Assembly (NCBI RefSeq): GCF_006170445.1
Contig: NZ_VCNA01000016.1
Span: 1-64,000 of the forward strand
Reading direction: 5' to 3'
DNA length: 64,000 nucleotides
From: Brevibacillus dissolubilis
GTDB lineage: Bacteria > Bacillota > Bacilli > Brevibacillales > Brevibacillaceae
Position numbers and translations under genes: made by a program
Notes under the pieces: generated by a model
The model's input: the letters and a program-made list of their open reading frames with translations, nothing else
The model's database searches: none
What the model was told of the DNA's origin: nothing
In this document: positions 34,168 through 43,526 of the stretch, piece after piece
Position numbering within the stretch: position 1 is the first letter of the stretch
How the letters are laid out: the number at the start of each line of letters is the position of its first letter

Positions 34168-35301
34168 ATGATGAAAAAATTCACTATCTTGTCCGCACTC
34201 GGAGCACTCGTACTTACAGCAGGAATCAGCGGGGTAAGCGCTGCTGCCACCACCACAACTGACCAAGCAACAACCAGCACCGTCCAAACGGCGAAAGCAC
34301 CTTGGGGTCTCGGTCAAAAACAAATGGGTGACATGAAAGTCCGCGGCGGCTTCAATAAAGGCGCAATCGGCGGCAACAACACCGAGCTGCTCACTCTGCT
34401 CAACCTCGATGACGCAGCACTCAAGGAACAGCTCCAAGCTGGTAAATCCCTCGCCGAGATTGCAGAAGCACAAGGCGTAACCCAAGAAGCCTTGATCGAA
34501 CTGCTCACCAAACAAAACAACGAGCGCCTTGACCAAGCCCTAACAGACGGCAAGCTCACTTCCGAGCAAGCTTCGGAAATGAAAACCCAATTCGCTACCA
34601 AGGCAACGGAAATGATCGAAAAAACAGGTCTGGATCGCGGCCCAGGTGAACACGGCGGCTTCGGCGGACGTGGCGGCGTTGACAGCGAAGAACTGGCTAC
34701 TCTCTTCAACCTCGACCAAAACGCGCTGAAAGAACAGCTCCAAGCTGGTAAATCCCTCGCTCAGATCGCAGAAGCACAAGGCGTGACCAAACAAGCAGTG
34801 ATCGATCTGCTTACCAAACAAAACAGCGAACGCCTTGACCAAGCGGTAACAGACGGCAAGCTCACTTCCGAACAAGCTGCTGAGATGAAAACCCAATTCG
34901 CCACCAAAGCTACTGAAATGATCGAAAAAACAGGTCTGGATCGCGGTGAACACGGCGGCTTCGGCGGTCACGGTGGCTTCGCAAGCGAAGAACTGGCAAC
35001 TCTGCTCAACCTCGACCAAGACGCGCTGAAAGAACAGCTCCAATCCGGCAAGTCCCTCGCTGAAATCGCGGAAGCACAAGGTGTAACCAAGCAAGCGGTG
35101 ATCGATCTGCTCGTAAGCGAACACCAAGCACGCCTGGACCAAGCTGTGACAGACGGCAAGCTTACCGCTGAAAAAGCAGCTGAGATGAAGACCGACATGG
35201 AAACCCGTGTAACAGAAATGGTGGAGAACAAAGGCTATGGCAAACCTGAATTTAAAAAGTCTGCTGATGCTGCTGCATCTGCCCAAACTGCTGGCGAATA
35301 A
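34168..35301 (+). CDS. Secreted protein with three tandem ~90-residue helical repeats
   Basis: 377 residues. A Sec signal (KKFTILSALGALVLTAGISG, cleavage near VSAA) precedes a Thr/Gln-rich spacer. Three repeats start near residues 72, 169 and 268; each has LLNLD..ALKEQLQ(A/S)GKSL, AEIAEAQGVT, then RLDQAxTDGKLTxExAxEM. Gly/His/Arg-rich linkers (GEHGGFGGRGG) join them. The repeats are nearly identical in places at the nucleotide level, which suggests recent or gene-converted duplication. The helical units resemble those of uncharacterised exported proteins of Bacilli. Short tail rich in Ala. Role unknown; metal binding by the Gly/His linkers is possible. Confidence 0.85.
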   Translation: MMKKFTILSALGALVLTAGISGVSAAATTTTDQATTSTVQTAKAPWGLGQKQMGDMKVRGGFNKGAIGGNNTELLTLLNLDDAALKEQLQAGKSLAEIAEAQGVTQEALIELLTKQNNERLDQALTDGKLTSEQASEMKTQFATKATEMIEKTGLDRGPGEHGGFGGRGGVDSEELATLFNLDQNALKEQLQAGKSLAQIAEAQGVTKQAVIDLLTKQNSERLDQAVTDGKLTSEQAAEMKTQFATKATEMIEKTGLDRGEHGGFGGHGGFASEELATLLNLDQDALKEQLQSGKSLAEIAEAQGVTKQAVIDLLVSEHQARLDQAVTDGKLTAEKAAEMKTDMETRVTEMVENKGYGKPEFKKSADAAASAQTAGE

Positions 35302-35350
35302 TCTGCGGATGATTGAGCTACCCATTGACTACAAATTGACGTAAAAATAC

Positions 35351-35390
35351 AAAAAAGCCGGAATTCCTGTACGGGAAAACCGGCTTTTTT
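35351..35390. terminator. Bidirectional terminator between the repeat protein and coaX
   Basis: AAAAAAGCCGG / CCGGCTTTTTT stem works for both convergent genes. Confidence 0.9.
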
Positions 35391-35405
35391 GGCGTCCTTA
35401 TGAGA

Positions 35406-36176
35406 TTACGAACTCTTATTGCGCTCATAGATCAGCCGAAGCCCCTTGAGCGTCAAATTTTCATCTACCACATCGATACTATCCGTCCCATCCGCGATCA
35501 GCCTCGCGAGGCCACCCGTAGCGACGACCTTCGGATTGGCCGATGCCTCTTGCTTCATCCGGCGCACGATTCCCTCGATCTGACCGACGAAGCCATAGTA
35601 AATCCCCGACTGCATCGAAGCGATGGTGTTGCGTCCGACCACAGAGGATGGCTTGGTGATCTCTATCCGTGGCAATTTGGCTGCACGGCTGACCAGTGCT
35701 TCGGTCGAGATCCCGATCCCCGGCGCAATTGCCCCGCCCCAATATTGCATCCGCTCATCAATATAGCAAAAGGTCGTAGCCGTCCCCATATCGACGATGA
35801 TCAGTGGTGCCCCATATTCATGCAGTGCGGCCACGGCATTGACGATTCGGTCAGCACCGACTTCGCGCGGATGCTCTGACTTGATATTAAGCCCGGTGCG
35901 GATGCCAGGCCCGATGCAGAGCGCTTTTTTATGAAAATATTTCAGGCACATCCGCTCAATCGTCTTGTTGAGCGGCGGAACCACCGATGACATGATCACG
36001 CCGTCCACTTGGTCGAGACGAAGCCCCACACTCAAAAACAGATTGTAGACCAGCATACCGTACTCGTCTTCTGTCTTGTTCCGGTCGGTGGCGATGCGCC
36101 AATGATGGGTCAGATCCTCGCCCTTATACAGACCGAGTACGATATTGGAGTTTCCTATGTCAATGACCAGCAGCAT
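35406..36176 (-). CDS. coaX: Type III pantothenate kinase
   Basis: First step of CoA synthesis; ATP-dependent, uses a monovalent cation and is not feedback-inhibited by CoA. 256 residues. ASKHA-fold motifs: [12 protein letters not shown] at the N-terminus, [11 protein letters not shown] with the catalytic Asp near residue 108, and VDMGTATTF. It follows nadC in the nadB-nadC-coaX unit. In B. subtilis coaX lies directly between ftsH and hslO, so the pilus and accessory region begins just beyond it. Confidence 0.96.
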   Translation of the reverse strand: MLLVIDIGNSNIVLGLYKGEDLTHHWRIATDRNKTEDEYGMLVYNLFLSVGLRLDQVDGVIMSSVVPPLNKTIERMCLKYFHKKALCIGPGIRTGLNIKSEHPREVGADRIVNAVAALHEYGAPLIIVDMGTATTFCYIDERMQYWGGAIAPGIGISTEALVSRAAKLPRIEITKPSSVVGRNTIASMQSGIYYGFVGQIEGIVRRMKQEASANPKVVATGGLARLIADGTDSIDVVDENLTLKGLRLIYERNKSS

Positions 36177-36223
36177 GATCGTCTAATCCCCTTTTTGCTC
36201 TTACATATGGCTATGTATGGCGT

Positions 36224-37072
36224 TTAGCGTTTGCGTTGGTTCAAGTCCAAGCTGATGTCGAGCGCCTTGACGGAGTGGGTCAGCGCACCTACGGAGATCA
36301 CGTCAACACCGGTCTCTGCGATTCCACGGATCGTCTCCAAGTTGACCCCACCGGATGCTTCTACGATCGCACGTCCGCCGATCATCCCGACCGCTTCACG
36401 CATCATGTCGTTTGGCATATTGTCCAGCATGATGATGTCCGCTCCTGCCGCCAGTGCTTCTTGCACCTCTTCGAGGGATTCGGTCTCCACCTCGATTTTC
36501 ATCGTGTGCGGAATCGCTGCACGCGCTGCCTGTACGGCTTGGGTGATACTGCCTGCACCCTTGATATGGTTGTCCTTAATCATCACGGCATCATACAGGG
36601 CAAAACGGTGGTTATGACCGCCGCCCACACGTACCGCGTATTTTTCCAGCAGACGAAGCCCTGGTGTAGTTTTGCGTGTATCCACGACGCGAGCCTTGGT
36701 GCCCTCGATCGCTTTGGCATATTCGCTCGTGCGGGTAGCGATACCGGATAGACGTTGCAGCAGGTTGAGCGACAGACGCTCGCCGACCAGCAGGGATTGG
36801 ACAGAGCCTGTGACTTCGGCGATCTGCACGCCTTTGTCTACGAATGTACCCTCTTCCACTTTTCTGGTAAAAGTAAGCGTTGGATCGACCACAGCAAAAA
36901 CCAGCTCAGCCACATCAAGACCTGCGATAATCCCAGCTTCTTTTGTATAAAGGATTCCTGTGCCCTGCTCATCAGCTGGGATGGTGGTCATCGTGGTGAT
37001 GTCCCCGTAGCCTACGTCCTCTCGCAGCCACTCTTCGATTTTTTGTTGGAGTTCACGTTTATTCCAGATCAT
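36224..37072 (-). CDS. nadC: Nicotinate-nucleotide pyrophosphorylase (quinolinate phosphoribosyltransferase)
   Basis: Converts quinolinate and PRPP to nicotinate mononucleotide. 282 residues. Signatures: RVVDTRKTTPGLRLLEKYAV, GGGHNHRFALYDAVMIKDNH, and the phosphate-binding VEASGGVNLET. The ATG at 37072 overlaps nadB by 14 bases, with AGGAG rather far upstream; an in-frame TTG at 37108 is less likely. Confidence 0.95.
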   Translation of the reverse strand: MIWNKRELQQKIEEWLREDVGYGDITTMTTIPADEQGTGILYTKEAGIIAGLDVAELVFAVVDPTLTFTRKVEEGTFVDKGVQIAEVTGSVQSLLVGERLSLNLLQRLSGIATRTSEYAKAIEGTKARVVDTRKTTPGLRLLEKYAVRVGGGHNHRFALYDAVMIKDNHIKGAGSITQAVQAARAAIPHTMKIEVETESLEEVQEALAAGADIIMLDNMPNDMMREAVGMIGGRAIVEASGGVNLETIRGIAETGVDVISVGALTHSVKALDISLDLNQRKR

Positions 37073-38681
37073 CGGGTTGGTTGTTCTCCTCTCGTACACC
37101 TTCGTCAATGGTTTGAATAATGTGCTTGCGCCAGATCAGGTCATCTTTTTTCGGGAAATCGTCGCGGTAGTGCCCGCCCCGGCTCTCTTCACGGATCAAG
37201 GCAGCACGGGTGGTCAACAGCGCGCTGGTCAGCAGGTTGAGGTACTCGAACGCTTCCCGCCCGTGGTAATCACCCTCAAAATAACGCAACATGCGTTCCA
37301 TCTCTTCAATGGCTTTGAGCAGACCTTTTTCGTGACGCTTGAGGCCGACGTTGCGGAGCATCAGCTTTTGCAGCTTGAGGCGCTGTTGGATCGTGTTAAC
37401 GGTTTTGCCGCTGCGTTTTTGCTCGTACCAGAGATCAGATACCTGTTCGTGTGGCTGCAGTTCTTTGATCCGCTCGGCGATCCGGTGACCGTATACCACC
37501 GCTTCGGATAACGAGTTGCTGGCCAGACGGTTCGCCCCGTGTACGCCTGAGCAGGAGACCTCTCCGCAGGCAAAAAGGCGCGGTGTCGAGGTCTCGCCGT
37601 TCAGGTCGGTTTTGACTCCGCCCATGATATAGTGGCAGGCTGGTGCTACCGGAATCCAGTCTGTGGTCATATCTAAGCCGTATTTCAAGCAGTATTTATA
37701 GATAGTCGGAAAACGGTGCTTGATCAGCTCCTCCGACTCATGCGTGATATCGAGATAGACATAGGACGAGTTGGTCTTCTCCATCTCGGAGACGATCGCG
37801 CGTGCTACGACGTCGCGGGGCGCCAGTTCTTTTTGCTGGTGGTACTGCTCCATGAAGCGCTCCCCGTTGATATTGCGCAGGATCGCACCTTCCCCGCGCA
37901 CGGCTTCTGAGATCAGGAAGCGCGGCGCCCCTGGGTAATACAAGGCAGTCGGATGGAACTGGATGAACTCGACATCCTTGATCTTTGCCCCGGCCCGATA
38001 CGCGATGGCAATCCCGTCCGCAGTCGCAATCTCTGGATTGGTCGTATAGCGGTACAGTTGTCCCGCTCCGCCCGTGGCAAGCACAGTCGCGGTAGATTCA
38101 AGGAAATACATCTCCCCGTCCGGCTTCATCACCAGCGCTCCGACGCATTCATCCTTGGAGGTCACCACATCGACGACAAAATGATTCTCCAGCACGGTAA
38201 TCCGTTCGCTCTCCCGCGCCTTGACCGACAGCGCACGGACGATTTCCGCCCCTGTCGCATCCCCACGAGCATGCAGAATGCGGCGTTTGCTGTGTGCGCC
38301 TTCTTTGGTCAGCTCAAACTGGCCCTCAGCGTCACGGTCAAACTCCGTTCCATACTCGATCAATTCTTTCAAGCGATCCGGTCCCTCATGTACGAGCACC
38401 TCAACGGCCTCGTACGAGCAAAGACCCGCTCCCGCAATCAATGTATCCTGACGATGCAGCGCAGGTGAGTCCGACTTCGCTGTCACTGCAGCGATCCCAC
38501 CCTGCGCCCATCGTGTATTACTGTCATCCAGACTTTTTTTACTGATTAAGACAACATTTGCATATTTGCTGATTTCCAATGCTGTGTAGAGACCCGCAAT
38601 GCCCCCGCCGATCACAACCACATCGGTCTTTTCCCGTGGCAACTGCTTTAAGTCAAAGTTGACAATATAACGCGGGATCAT
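37059..38681 (-). CDS. nadB: L-aspartate oxidase
   Basis: FAD enzyme oxidising aspartate to iminoaspartate, which NadA converts to quinolinate. 540 residues. FAD-binding VVIGGGIAGLYTALE, the substrate/FAD region NTRWAQGGIAA, and HYIMGGVKTD then CSGVHGANRLASNSL are all present. First gene of nadB-nadC-coaX, preceded by a sigma-A promoter. nadA is 5.6 kb away with its own promoter, unlike the nadBCA operon of B. subtilis. Confidence 0.96.
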   Translation of the reverse strand: MIPRYIVNFDLKQLPREKTDVVVIGGGIAGLYTALEISKYANVVLISKKSLDDSNTRWAQGGIAAVTAKSDSPALHRQDTLIAGAGLCSYEAVEVLVHEGPDRLKELIEYGTEFDRDAEGQFELTKEGAHSKRRILHARGDATGAEIVRALSVKARESERITVLENHFVVDVVTSKDECVGALVMKPDGEMYFLESTATVLATGGAGQLYRYTTNPEIATADGIAIAYRAGAKIKDVEFIQFHPTALYYPGAPRFLISEAVRGEGAILRNINGERFMEQYHQQKELAPRDVVARAIVSEMEKTNSSYVYLDITHESEELIKHRFPTIYKYCLKYGLDMTTDWIPVAPACHYIMGGVKTDLNGETSTPRLFACGEVSCSGVHGANRLASNSLSEAVVYGHRIAERIKELQPHEQVSDLWYEQKRSGKTVNTIQQRLKLQKLMLRNVGLKRHEKGLLKAIEEMERMLRYFEGDYHGREAFEYLNLLTSALLTTRAALIREESRGGHYRDDFPKKDDLIWRKHIIQTIDEGVREENNQPDDLE

Positions 38682-38735
38682 AGCAAAATACCCTTCTCTC
38701 CATCAAAGTAAGTGATAAGTACGTTTGTCCCACCC

Positions 38736-38764
38736 ATTATAGCAAAAGCGGGGGAGCATGAGAA
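38736..38764 (-). promoter_or_regulatory. Sigma-A promoter of nadB
   Basis: TTCTCA and TATAAT separated by 17 bases, giving a leader of about 50 bases. No clear NiaR operator was identified. Confidence 0.6.
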
Positions 38765-38901
38765 AGCCCTGCCCATCAGCGGAAGCAAGTATGATCCAAA
38801 TGAACAATTCAAAAGACAATGACCGTTTCAAGTATAGTAAAATAAAAGATAGTTAAAAGATAAAAGTAATATGTCACCCTTTGGATAAGGAGTTATTCAT
38901 C

Positions 38902-40074
38902 ATGAGAACCAGATCTTCTCAGTCTCCCTGGCTGCGGGGTGTTGAGACTTACCTCGTTGCTTTAGTGGGCGCCTTGCTGTTCACTTGGCTGAACGTCCCT
39001 CTCTCTTGGATGCTTGGCTCTATCACCGCTGTCATGATCTGGCGCGGGATGACCAAGCGTCCATTATATGCGCCCCCGTTGCTTCGTACGATCTCATTTC
39101 TTTTTCTCGGTTATATGCTTGGCACTTCCTTTACCCGTGATACGGCATGGCAGATTCTGATTCAAGCACCTTATATGCTGTTGATAACGGTCACGGTCGT
39201 GGTCCTCAGTGTCTCGATGGGCTACTGGGTCGCCAAAAAGTCAGGGATCAATCCGGTAACCGGTGTGTTCGGCAGTATCCCCGGCGGTCTGTCGCATATC
39301 GTCTTGCTCAGCGAAGAAGAAGAGGACGCAGATACGACCGTCGTGACGTTCATGCAGACGATCCGATTGTTCGCCGTGATTTTTATCGTGCCCCTCCTGA
39401 CTGTGCATGGCATAGGTGGGCTGGCGGAAGGCTTGGTATCTGGATTAGGTGCAGGTACGCTTCACACTGAAGCCGGTTCGGCCGTAACGACTGCCACTGC
39501 TGCCACAACAGATGCTGGTACGGTACCGGAACTTCGATCCATGATTCCGTTCTGGTCACAACTCCTGCTCTTCCTGATCGTCGTCCCAATCGGCACATGG
39601 CTGGCTCACCGGATCAATATGCCTGCCGCACTCATCACAGGCCCGCTGTTGACCACCGCACTGACCATTATCATGACCAACATCCCTGCTCCACCATTGC
39701 CGCCTCTTTTGATCATCATTTCCCAGGTAATGGTCGGCACGTATCTGGGTCTTACACTCAAGATCAATAACTTGAAGCAATTCGGCAAAGTAGGCACGCT
39801 CACCACCCTCAGCAATATCGTACTGCTGCTTGTCTCCGTGGTCATCGCGATCCTACTCTCGTCACTGCACCATATCTCGCTTCCGACCGCCTTCCTCAGT
39901 ACCGCTCCTGGTGGTGTCGCCGAGATGGGAATCACCGCACATACCGTCCATGCTGATCTGTCGATTGTAAGCAGCTACCAGCTGTTCCGCGTCTTTTTCA
40001 TCATGTTCGTCGTGCCTTGGGTTCTACGCAAGTGGCTGGTCAGACAAAAAGCCGGGAAGCGCTCCCTCCCTTGA
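38902..40074 (+). CDS. AbrB-family integral membrane protein (ammonia monooxygenase-like)
   Basis: 390 residues, about ten membrane helices in two similar halves. The repeated motif is seen as SWMLGSITAVM near residue 30 and MPAALITGPLLTTA near 240; FGSIPGGLSHIVLLSEEEE and STAPGGVAEMGITAHT are the paired family signatures. Members are annotated AbrB or putative ammonia monooxygenase, but this is a transporter-like protein and no enzyme activity is shown. The ATG at 38902 follows AAGGAG; it is transcribed alone. Confidence 0.88.
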   Translation: MRTRSSQSPWLRGVETYLVALVGALLFTWLNVPLSWMLGSITAVMIWRGMTKRPLYAPPLLRTISFLFLGYMLGTSFTRDTAWQILIQAPYMLLITVTVVVLSVSMGYWVAKKSGINPVTGVFGSIPGGLSHIVLLSEEEEDADTTVVTFMQTIRLFAVIFIVPLLTVHGIGGLAEGLVSGLGAGTLHTEAGSAVTTATAATTDAGTVPELRSMIPFWSQLLLFLIVVPIGTWLAHRINMPAALITGPLLTTALTIIMTNIPAPPLPPLLIIISQVMVGTYLGLTLKINNLKQFGKVGTLTTLSNIVLLLVSVVIAILLSSLHHISLPTAFLSTAPGGVAEMGITAHTVHADLSIVSSYQLFRVFFIMFVVPWVLRKWLVRQKAGKRSLP

Positions 40075-40098
40075 TGAGGGGCCGCGTCCCGGCTTTTT
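40046..40098. terminator. Bidirectional terminator between the AbrB-family gene and zur
   Basis: AAAAAGCCGGGA ... CCCGGCTTTTT stem, overlapping the end of the plus-strand gene. Confidence 0.85.
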
Positions 40099-40123
40099 CT
40101 ATTCCGATCCGTATGTTCACCTT

Positions 40124-40534
40124 CTATGAACACTCTTTACAAGTACCATACACTTCAAACTTATGCCCCGTTACCGTAAAATCAGTCGGGATCTGCGGAA
40201 TCACGGTCATCGGACAGCTGGCGAGCGTCGTCGTCTTGCCGCATCCGGTACAGATGACGTGATGGTGATGACCGTGTGTCGTGCAGGTCAGGCGGTATTT
40301 GCCCTCCCCCTCAAGCTCGGTCTCTTCGAGGATTCCCAGCTCGACGAAGGTGGACAGATTGCGGTAGACCGTGTCAAAGCTGAGCGTCGGATAGTTTTCT
40401 TTCATCCGTTCCATGATATCCTTAGCCGACAGATAACGCTTCTCCTTGGCACAGATGCGAATGATCTCTTCGCGTTTTCCTGTATATTTGAATCCCTTAT
40501 CTTTTAACAGTTGCAGTGCTTCATCTAAAGTCAT
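40124..40534 (-). CDS. zur: Fur-family regulator, probably Zur
   Basis: 136 residues. Winged helix (LSAKDIMERMKENYPTLSFDTVYRNL) and dimerisation domain with the HHHHVICTGCGK and GTCKECS sites (two CxxC, structural zinc). Fur subtypes are hard to tell apart by motif; assignment as the zinc sensor rests on being the last gene of znuC-znuB-zur. It should repress this operon and znuA when zinc is sufficient. Confidence 0.85.
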   Translation of the reverse strand: MTLDEALQLLKDKGFKYTGKREEIIRICAKEKRYLSAKDIMERMKENYPTLSFDTVYRNLSTFVELGILEETELEGEGKYRLTCTTHGHHHHVICTGCGKTTTLASCPMTVIPQIPTDFTVTGHKFEVYGTCKECS

Positions 40535-40555
40535 CGTGCAAGCCTCCTTTTCTGC

Positions 40556-41395
40556 TTACCGCATCAGATTGCGCACGCGCTTGCCTAAGAGGACGATCAT
40601 CAGAATCAATACAGCTGCCAGCACAATCGTCCCACCAGATGCCCAATCCATCATGTAAGCTATATACAACCCGGACAACACCGAGATTTCTGCAAAAATA
40701 ATCGAATACCAGATCGCCTGACGAAAGCTCCCCGCAATCTGCAGGCTGGCCGCCACCGGAAGCGTGATCAGCGCCGAGATCAGAAGCACCCCGACAATCC
40801 GCATCGATGCCGCAATCGTCAACGCAACCAGTACCATGAACCAGAGATTAATCCGTTTACGCGCCACTCCCGATACACGGGCGAACTCTTCATCAAAGGA
40901 TACCGCAAACAACTCCTTGTAAATCAGCGCCACGGTCAACAGCACCGCAGCCGCAACGCCGACCAGTGCCAATAGATCTTCAATCGTCACAGTGACGATC
41001 TTCCCGAACAGATACGAATACAGGTCCGTATTAAATCCATCCGCGACACTGACAAGAACCGTGAACAACCCCAACCCCGCCGACAAAATCACCGGGATCG
41101 CCAAATCCTGATACGCTTTATACACCTTACGCAGCCGCTCGATAAACAGCGAGCCGATCACCGAGAAGACCATCCCGAAGAACAACGGGTTAATCGCCGC
41201 AAACAAGGCGAACTTTTTACCGAGGAGCATCCCCGCCGCCACCCCGGACAGCGTCACATGGGATAATCCATCCGCCATCATCGACAAACGGCGCACGATC
41301 AGAAATGTCCCGAGAATCGGGCAGATCAAGCCGATCAACAGCCCCGAAAACAAGGTATACCGTAAAAACTCATAATTCCACCAATCCGCTAGCAT
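40556..41395 (-). CDS. znuB: Zinc ABC transporter permease
   Basis: 279 residues, ABC-3 family permease with eight or so helices; LIVRRLSMMADGLSHVTLSG carries the cytoplasmic coupling motif, and SAGLGLFTVL and ALITLPVAASLQ are family landmarks. Partner of ZnuC and ZnuA. Substrate (zinc, not manganese) is inferred from the linked Fur-type regulator and His-rich binding protein. Confidence 0.92.
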   Translation of the reverse strand: MLADWWNYEFLRYTLFSGLLIGLICPILGTFLIVRRLSMMADGLSHVTLSGVAAGMLLGKKFALFAAINPLFFGMVFSVIGSLFIERLRKVYKAYQDLAIPVILSAGLGLFTVLVSVADGFNTDLYSYLFGKIVTVTIEDLLALVGVAAAVLLTVALIYKELFAVSFDEEFARVSGVARKRINLWFMVLVALTIAASMRIVGVLLISALITLPVAASLQIAGSFRQAIWYSIIFAEISVLSGLYIAYMMDWASGGTIVLAAVLILMIVLLGKRVRNLMR

Positions 41396-41425
41396 GTTGC
41401 ATCCTTCCTTCTTTTTCCCGCATCC

Positions 41426-42208
41426 TTACTGATGATGATGGGCAAGCAGCTTGAAGCCTTCACCATACATCGATTTAAAAATATCCTCTTGGTTATGCTC
41501 GAACTCATGCGCTGTCCCGTGGAAGTGAATGCGGCGGTTCAGACAAGCCACCTTGGTCACCCACTCCGACATCACGCCGATATCATGACTGATAATCATC
41601 ATCGTCATTCCGCTCTCTTCTTTGAGCGAACGCAAGAGACCATAGAACTGCTCGATCGACTCCTGATCCACCCCGACAGTCGGCTCATCCAAAATCAACA
41701 GCTCTGGATCTGCGACCAATGCCCGCGCGATAAATACACGCTGCAGCTGACCACCGGAGAGCTTGTTGATCCGCTCGTCGCTCTTCACCTTCAGACCGAC
41801 CCGCTCGATCACCTGCTCGACTTTGGCATAATGCTCGGCCTTGAGGCGGCGGAACAGCCCGACTCTCCCGACCAGACCGGATGCGACCACTTCCCGCACC
41901 GTCGCCGGAAATCCGCCAGCACCATGTGCGACCTGCTGGGCTACGTACCCCACCTTGGTCCAGTCACGGAACTTGCTAAGCGGCGTACCGAACAGCTCGA
42001 CCGTACCCGTAGTCGGCGTAAGAAGCCCCAGCACTACCTTCATCAATGTCGATTTACCGGACCCATTCGGCCCGACAATCCCGAGAAAATCACCTTTATA
42101 CAATGAGAGCCCAATGTCCTCCAACACCGTCTTACCGTCATCATAACGGAACCCGACAGATGTGAGATTCACAACTGGTGTACCTTGTTCCTGACTCATA
42201 TCCATCAT
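41426..42208 (-). CDS. znuC: Zinc ABC transporter ATP-binding protein
   Basis: 260 residues. Walker A GPNGSGKSTLMK, Q-loop VAQQ, signature LSGGQLQRV, Walker B LLILDEPTVGVD and the H-loop ISHD are complete. The C-terminal His pair (AHHHQ) is common in zinc transport ATPases. First gene of znuC-znuB-zur, with a Zur-like box 12-28 bases upstream of the start. Confidence 0.94.
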   Translation of the reverse strand: MMDMSQEQGTPVVNLTSVGFRYDDGKTVLEDIGLSLYKGDFLGIVGPNGSGKSTLMKVVLGLLTPTTGTVELFGTPLSKFRDWTKVGYVAQQVAHGAGGFPATVREVVASGLVGRVGLFRRLKAEHYAKVEQVIERVGLKVKSDERINKLSGGQLQRVFIARALVADPELLILDEPTVGVDQESIEQFYGLLRSLKEESGMTMMIISHDIGVMSEWVTKVACLNRRIHFHGTAHEFEHNQEDIFKSMYGEGFKLLAHHHQ

Positions 42209-42219
42209 TCCTTGTTGAT

Positions 42220-42236
42220 TCGTAATCGTACTTATT
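42220..42236. promoter_or_regulatory. Putative Zur operator upstream of znuC
   Basis: TCGTAATCGTACTTATT. It matches 15 of 17 bases of the site in front of znuA (TCGTAATAGTTCTTATT) and its left half matches the Bacillus Zur box half-site TCGTAAT. Confidence 0.65.
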
Positions 42237-42298
42237 CTGATTTGCCAACTTCCATCGTACTACAGACCAATCCGTGTCACAAGCCTTTTATATAGAAG

Positions 42299-42334
42299 AA
42301 AGCTGGCCTCCTCTGAAAAGAAAACCAGCTTTTG
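42299..42334 (-). terminator. znuA terminator
   Basis: AAAGCTGG / CCAGCTTT stem about 25 bases after the znuA stop; T-rich on the far side. Confidence 0.65.
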
Positions 42335-42358
42335 TCCCGACTCTGACGATTGTGTTCC

Positions 42359-43444
42359 CTATTGCAGGGCGGTGCGCAGGGTCTCCATGTTCTCACGCAT
42401 GATGGAGAGATAATCCTTGCCCGCCTTCTCTTCTTCTACGGTCAAGCCTTCCAGCGGATTGAGCGTCGCTGTCTTCACATTCGCTTCACGCGCGATCACT
42501 TCTGCCACCTTTGGGGAGACCAGTGTCTCGAACATGACGTAGCTGATTTTGTGCTCTTTCACATGCTCAACCAGCTCTTTCATCTCAGCCGGGGATGGCT
42601 CATCGGCCGGGGAGATCCCAGAGATGGAGACCTGCTCCAGACCATAGCGGTGGGCCAGATACGTAAACGCACTGTGCGCAACCATGAACTCTTTTTTCGG
42701 TGCTTTTGCTGCCATGTCCTTGAACTCTTGGTCAAGCGCGTCCAGATCAGCTGCCAGCTTCGTATAGTTCTGCTCATAGTCCGCCTTATGGGCCGCGTCC
42801 AGCTTGATCAGCGTATCGCGGACTTTTTCTGCCTGCTGCTTCAGCAAGCTTGGGTCCAGCCATGTATGCGGATCGAATTCGCCATGCTCTGCGTGTCCGT
42901 GCTCGTCATGGCCTTGCTCTGTGCCTTCTGTTGTGGCTGCTTCACCCGCATGCGCTTCGTGCCCATGCGCGTCTGCCGAGGTTTCGGTCGCAGCTTCTCC
43001 TGCATGTTCCTCATGCTCATGTCCCGCTTCGGCGCTGAGCAGGGTAAGGCCATCTGTCGCCTTCACCACGGTCATATTGGACTGATCCATTCCCTCCAGC
43101 GCTTTATCGATCCAGCCCTCGAGACCGCTACCATTGTAGATGAACAGCTTCGCTTTGGACATATCAATCACGTCTTTGGCAGTCGGTTCAAAATCATGCG
43201 GCTCTACCCCTGCAGGTACGATATTGGTCACCTCCGCATGCTCACCTGCGATCCGCGAGGTTACATAGTAGAGCGGGTAAAACGATGTATACACCGTCAA
43301 TTGACCGGTCTGTTCTGCACTGGTCTCAGCTACGACTCCATTGCCCGCTTGTGTGGCAGGTGCCCCACACCCCGTCGTCAATAACGCGCTCATAAGAACC
43401 AATGATAAAATCGTATATGCCTTGTTAGCATGAATCTTCTTCAC
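42359..43444 (-). CDS. znuA: Zinc-binding lipoprotein of the ABC transporter
   Basis: 361 residues. The GTG at 43444 follows GGAGG; upstream in-frame ATGs would lie outside the signal. Signal peptide with lipobox LLTTGC (Cys near residue 27). The cluster A-I binding domain contains VEPHDFEPTAKD and DPHTWLDP. Between the lobes is a His/Glu-rich acidic loop of about 55 residues (AGHEHEEHAGEA, GHDEHGHAEHGE), typical of zinc and not manganese receptors. It is transcribed divergently from the PCYCGC lipoprotein, with a Zur-like box between. Confidence 0.94.
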   Translation of the reverse strand: MKKIHANKAYTILSLVLMSALLTTGCGAPATQAGNGVVAETSAEQTGQLTVYTSFYPLYYVTSRIAGEHAEVTNIVPAGVEPHDFEPTAKDVIDMSKAKLFIYNGSGLEGWIDKALEGMDQSNMTVVKATDGLTLLSAEAGHEHEEHAGEAATETSADAHGHEAHAGEAATTEGTEQGHDEHGHAEHGEFDPHTWLDPSLLKQQAEKVRDTLIKLDAAHKADYEQNYTKLAADLDALDQEFKDMAAKAPKKEFMVAHSAFTYLAHRYGLEQVSISGISPADEPSPAEMKELVEHVKEHKISYVMFETLVSPKVAEVIAREANVKTATLNPLEGLTVEEEKAGKDYLSIMRENMETLRTALQ

Positions 43445-43526
43445 TTTTCCATCCTCCTGTACTATCCCGTGGGATTCTGGTACAATCATCACTTGTAACA
43501 TTATACTTATATGCATCCCATCTGTA

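Noticed and set aside
34540-35325. 261-codon minus-strand frame with its own internal repeats
   Set aside because: Its repeats are just the mirror of the repeat protein on the plus strand, which has the signal peptide and ribosome site.
42350-43384. 344-codon plus-strand frame opposite znuA
   Set aside because: Cys/Arg/Leu-rich mirror of the His-rich znuA region; no domain, no ribosome site.
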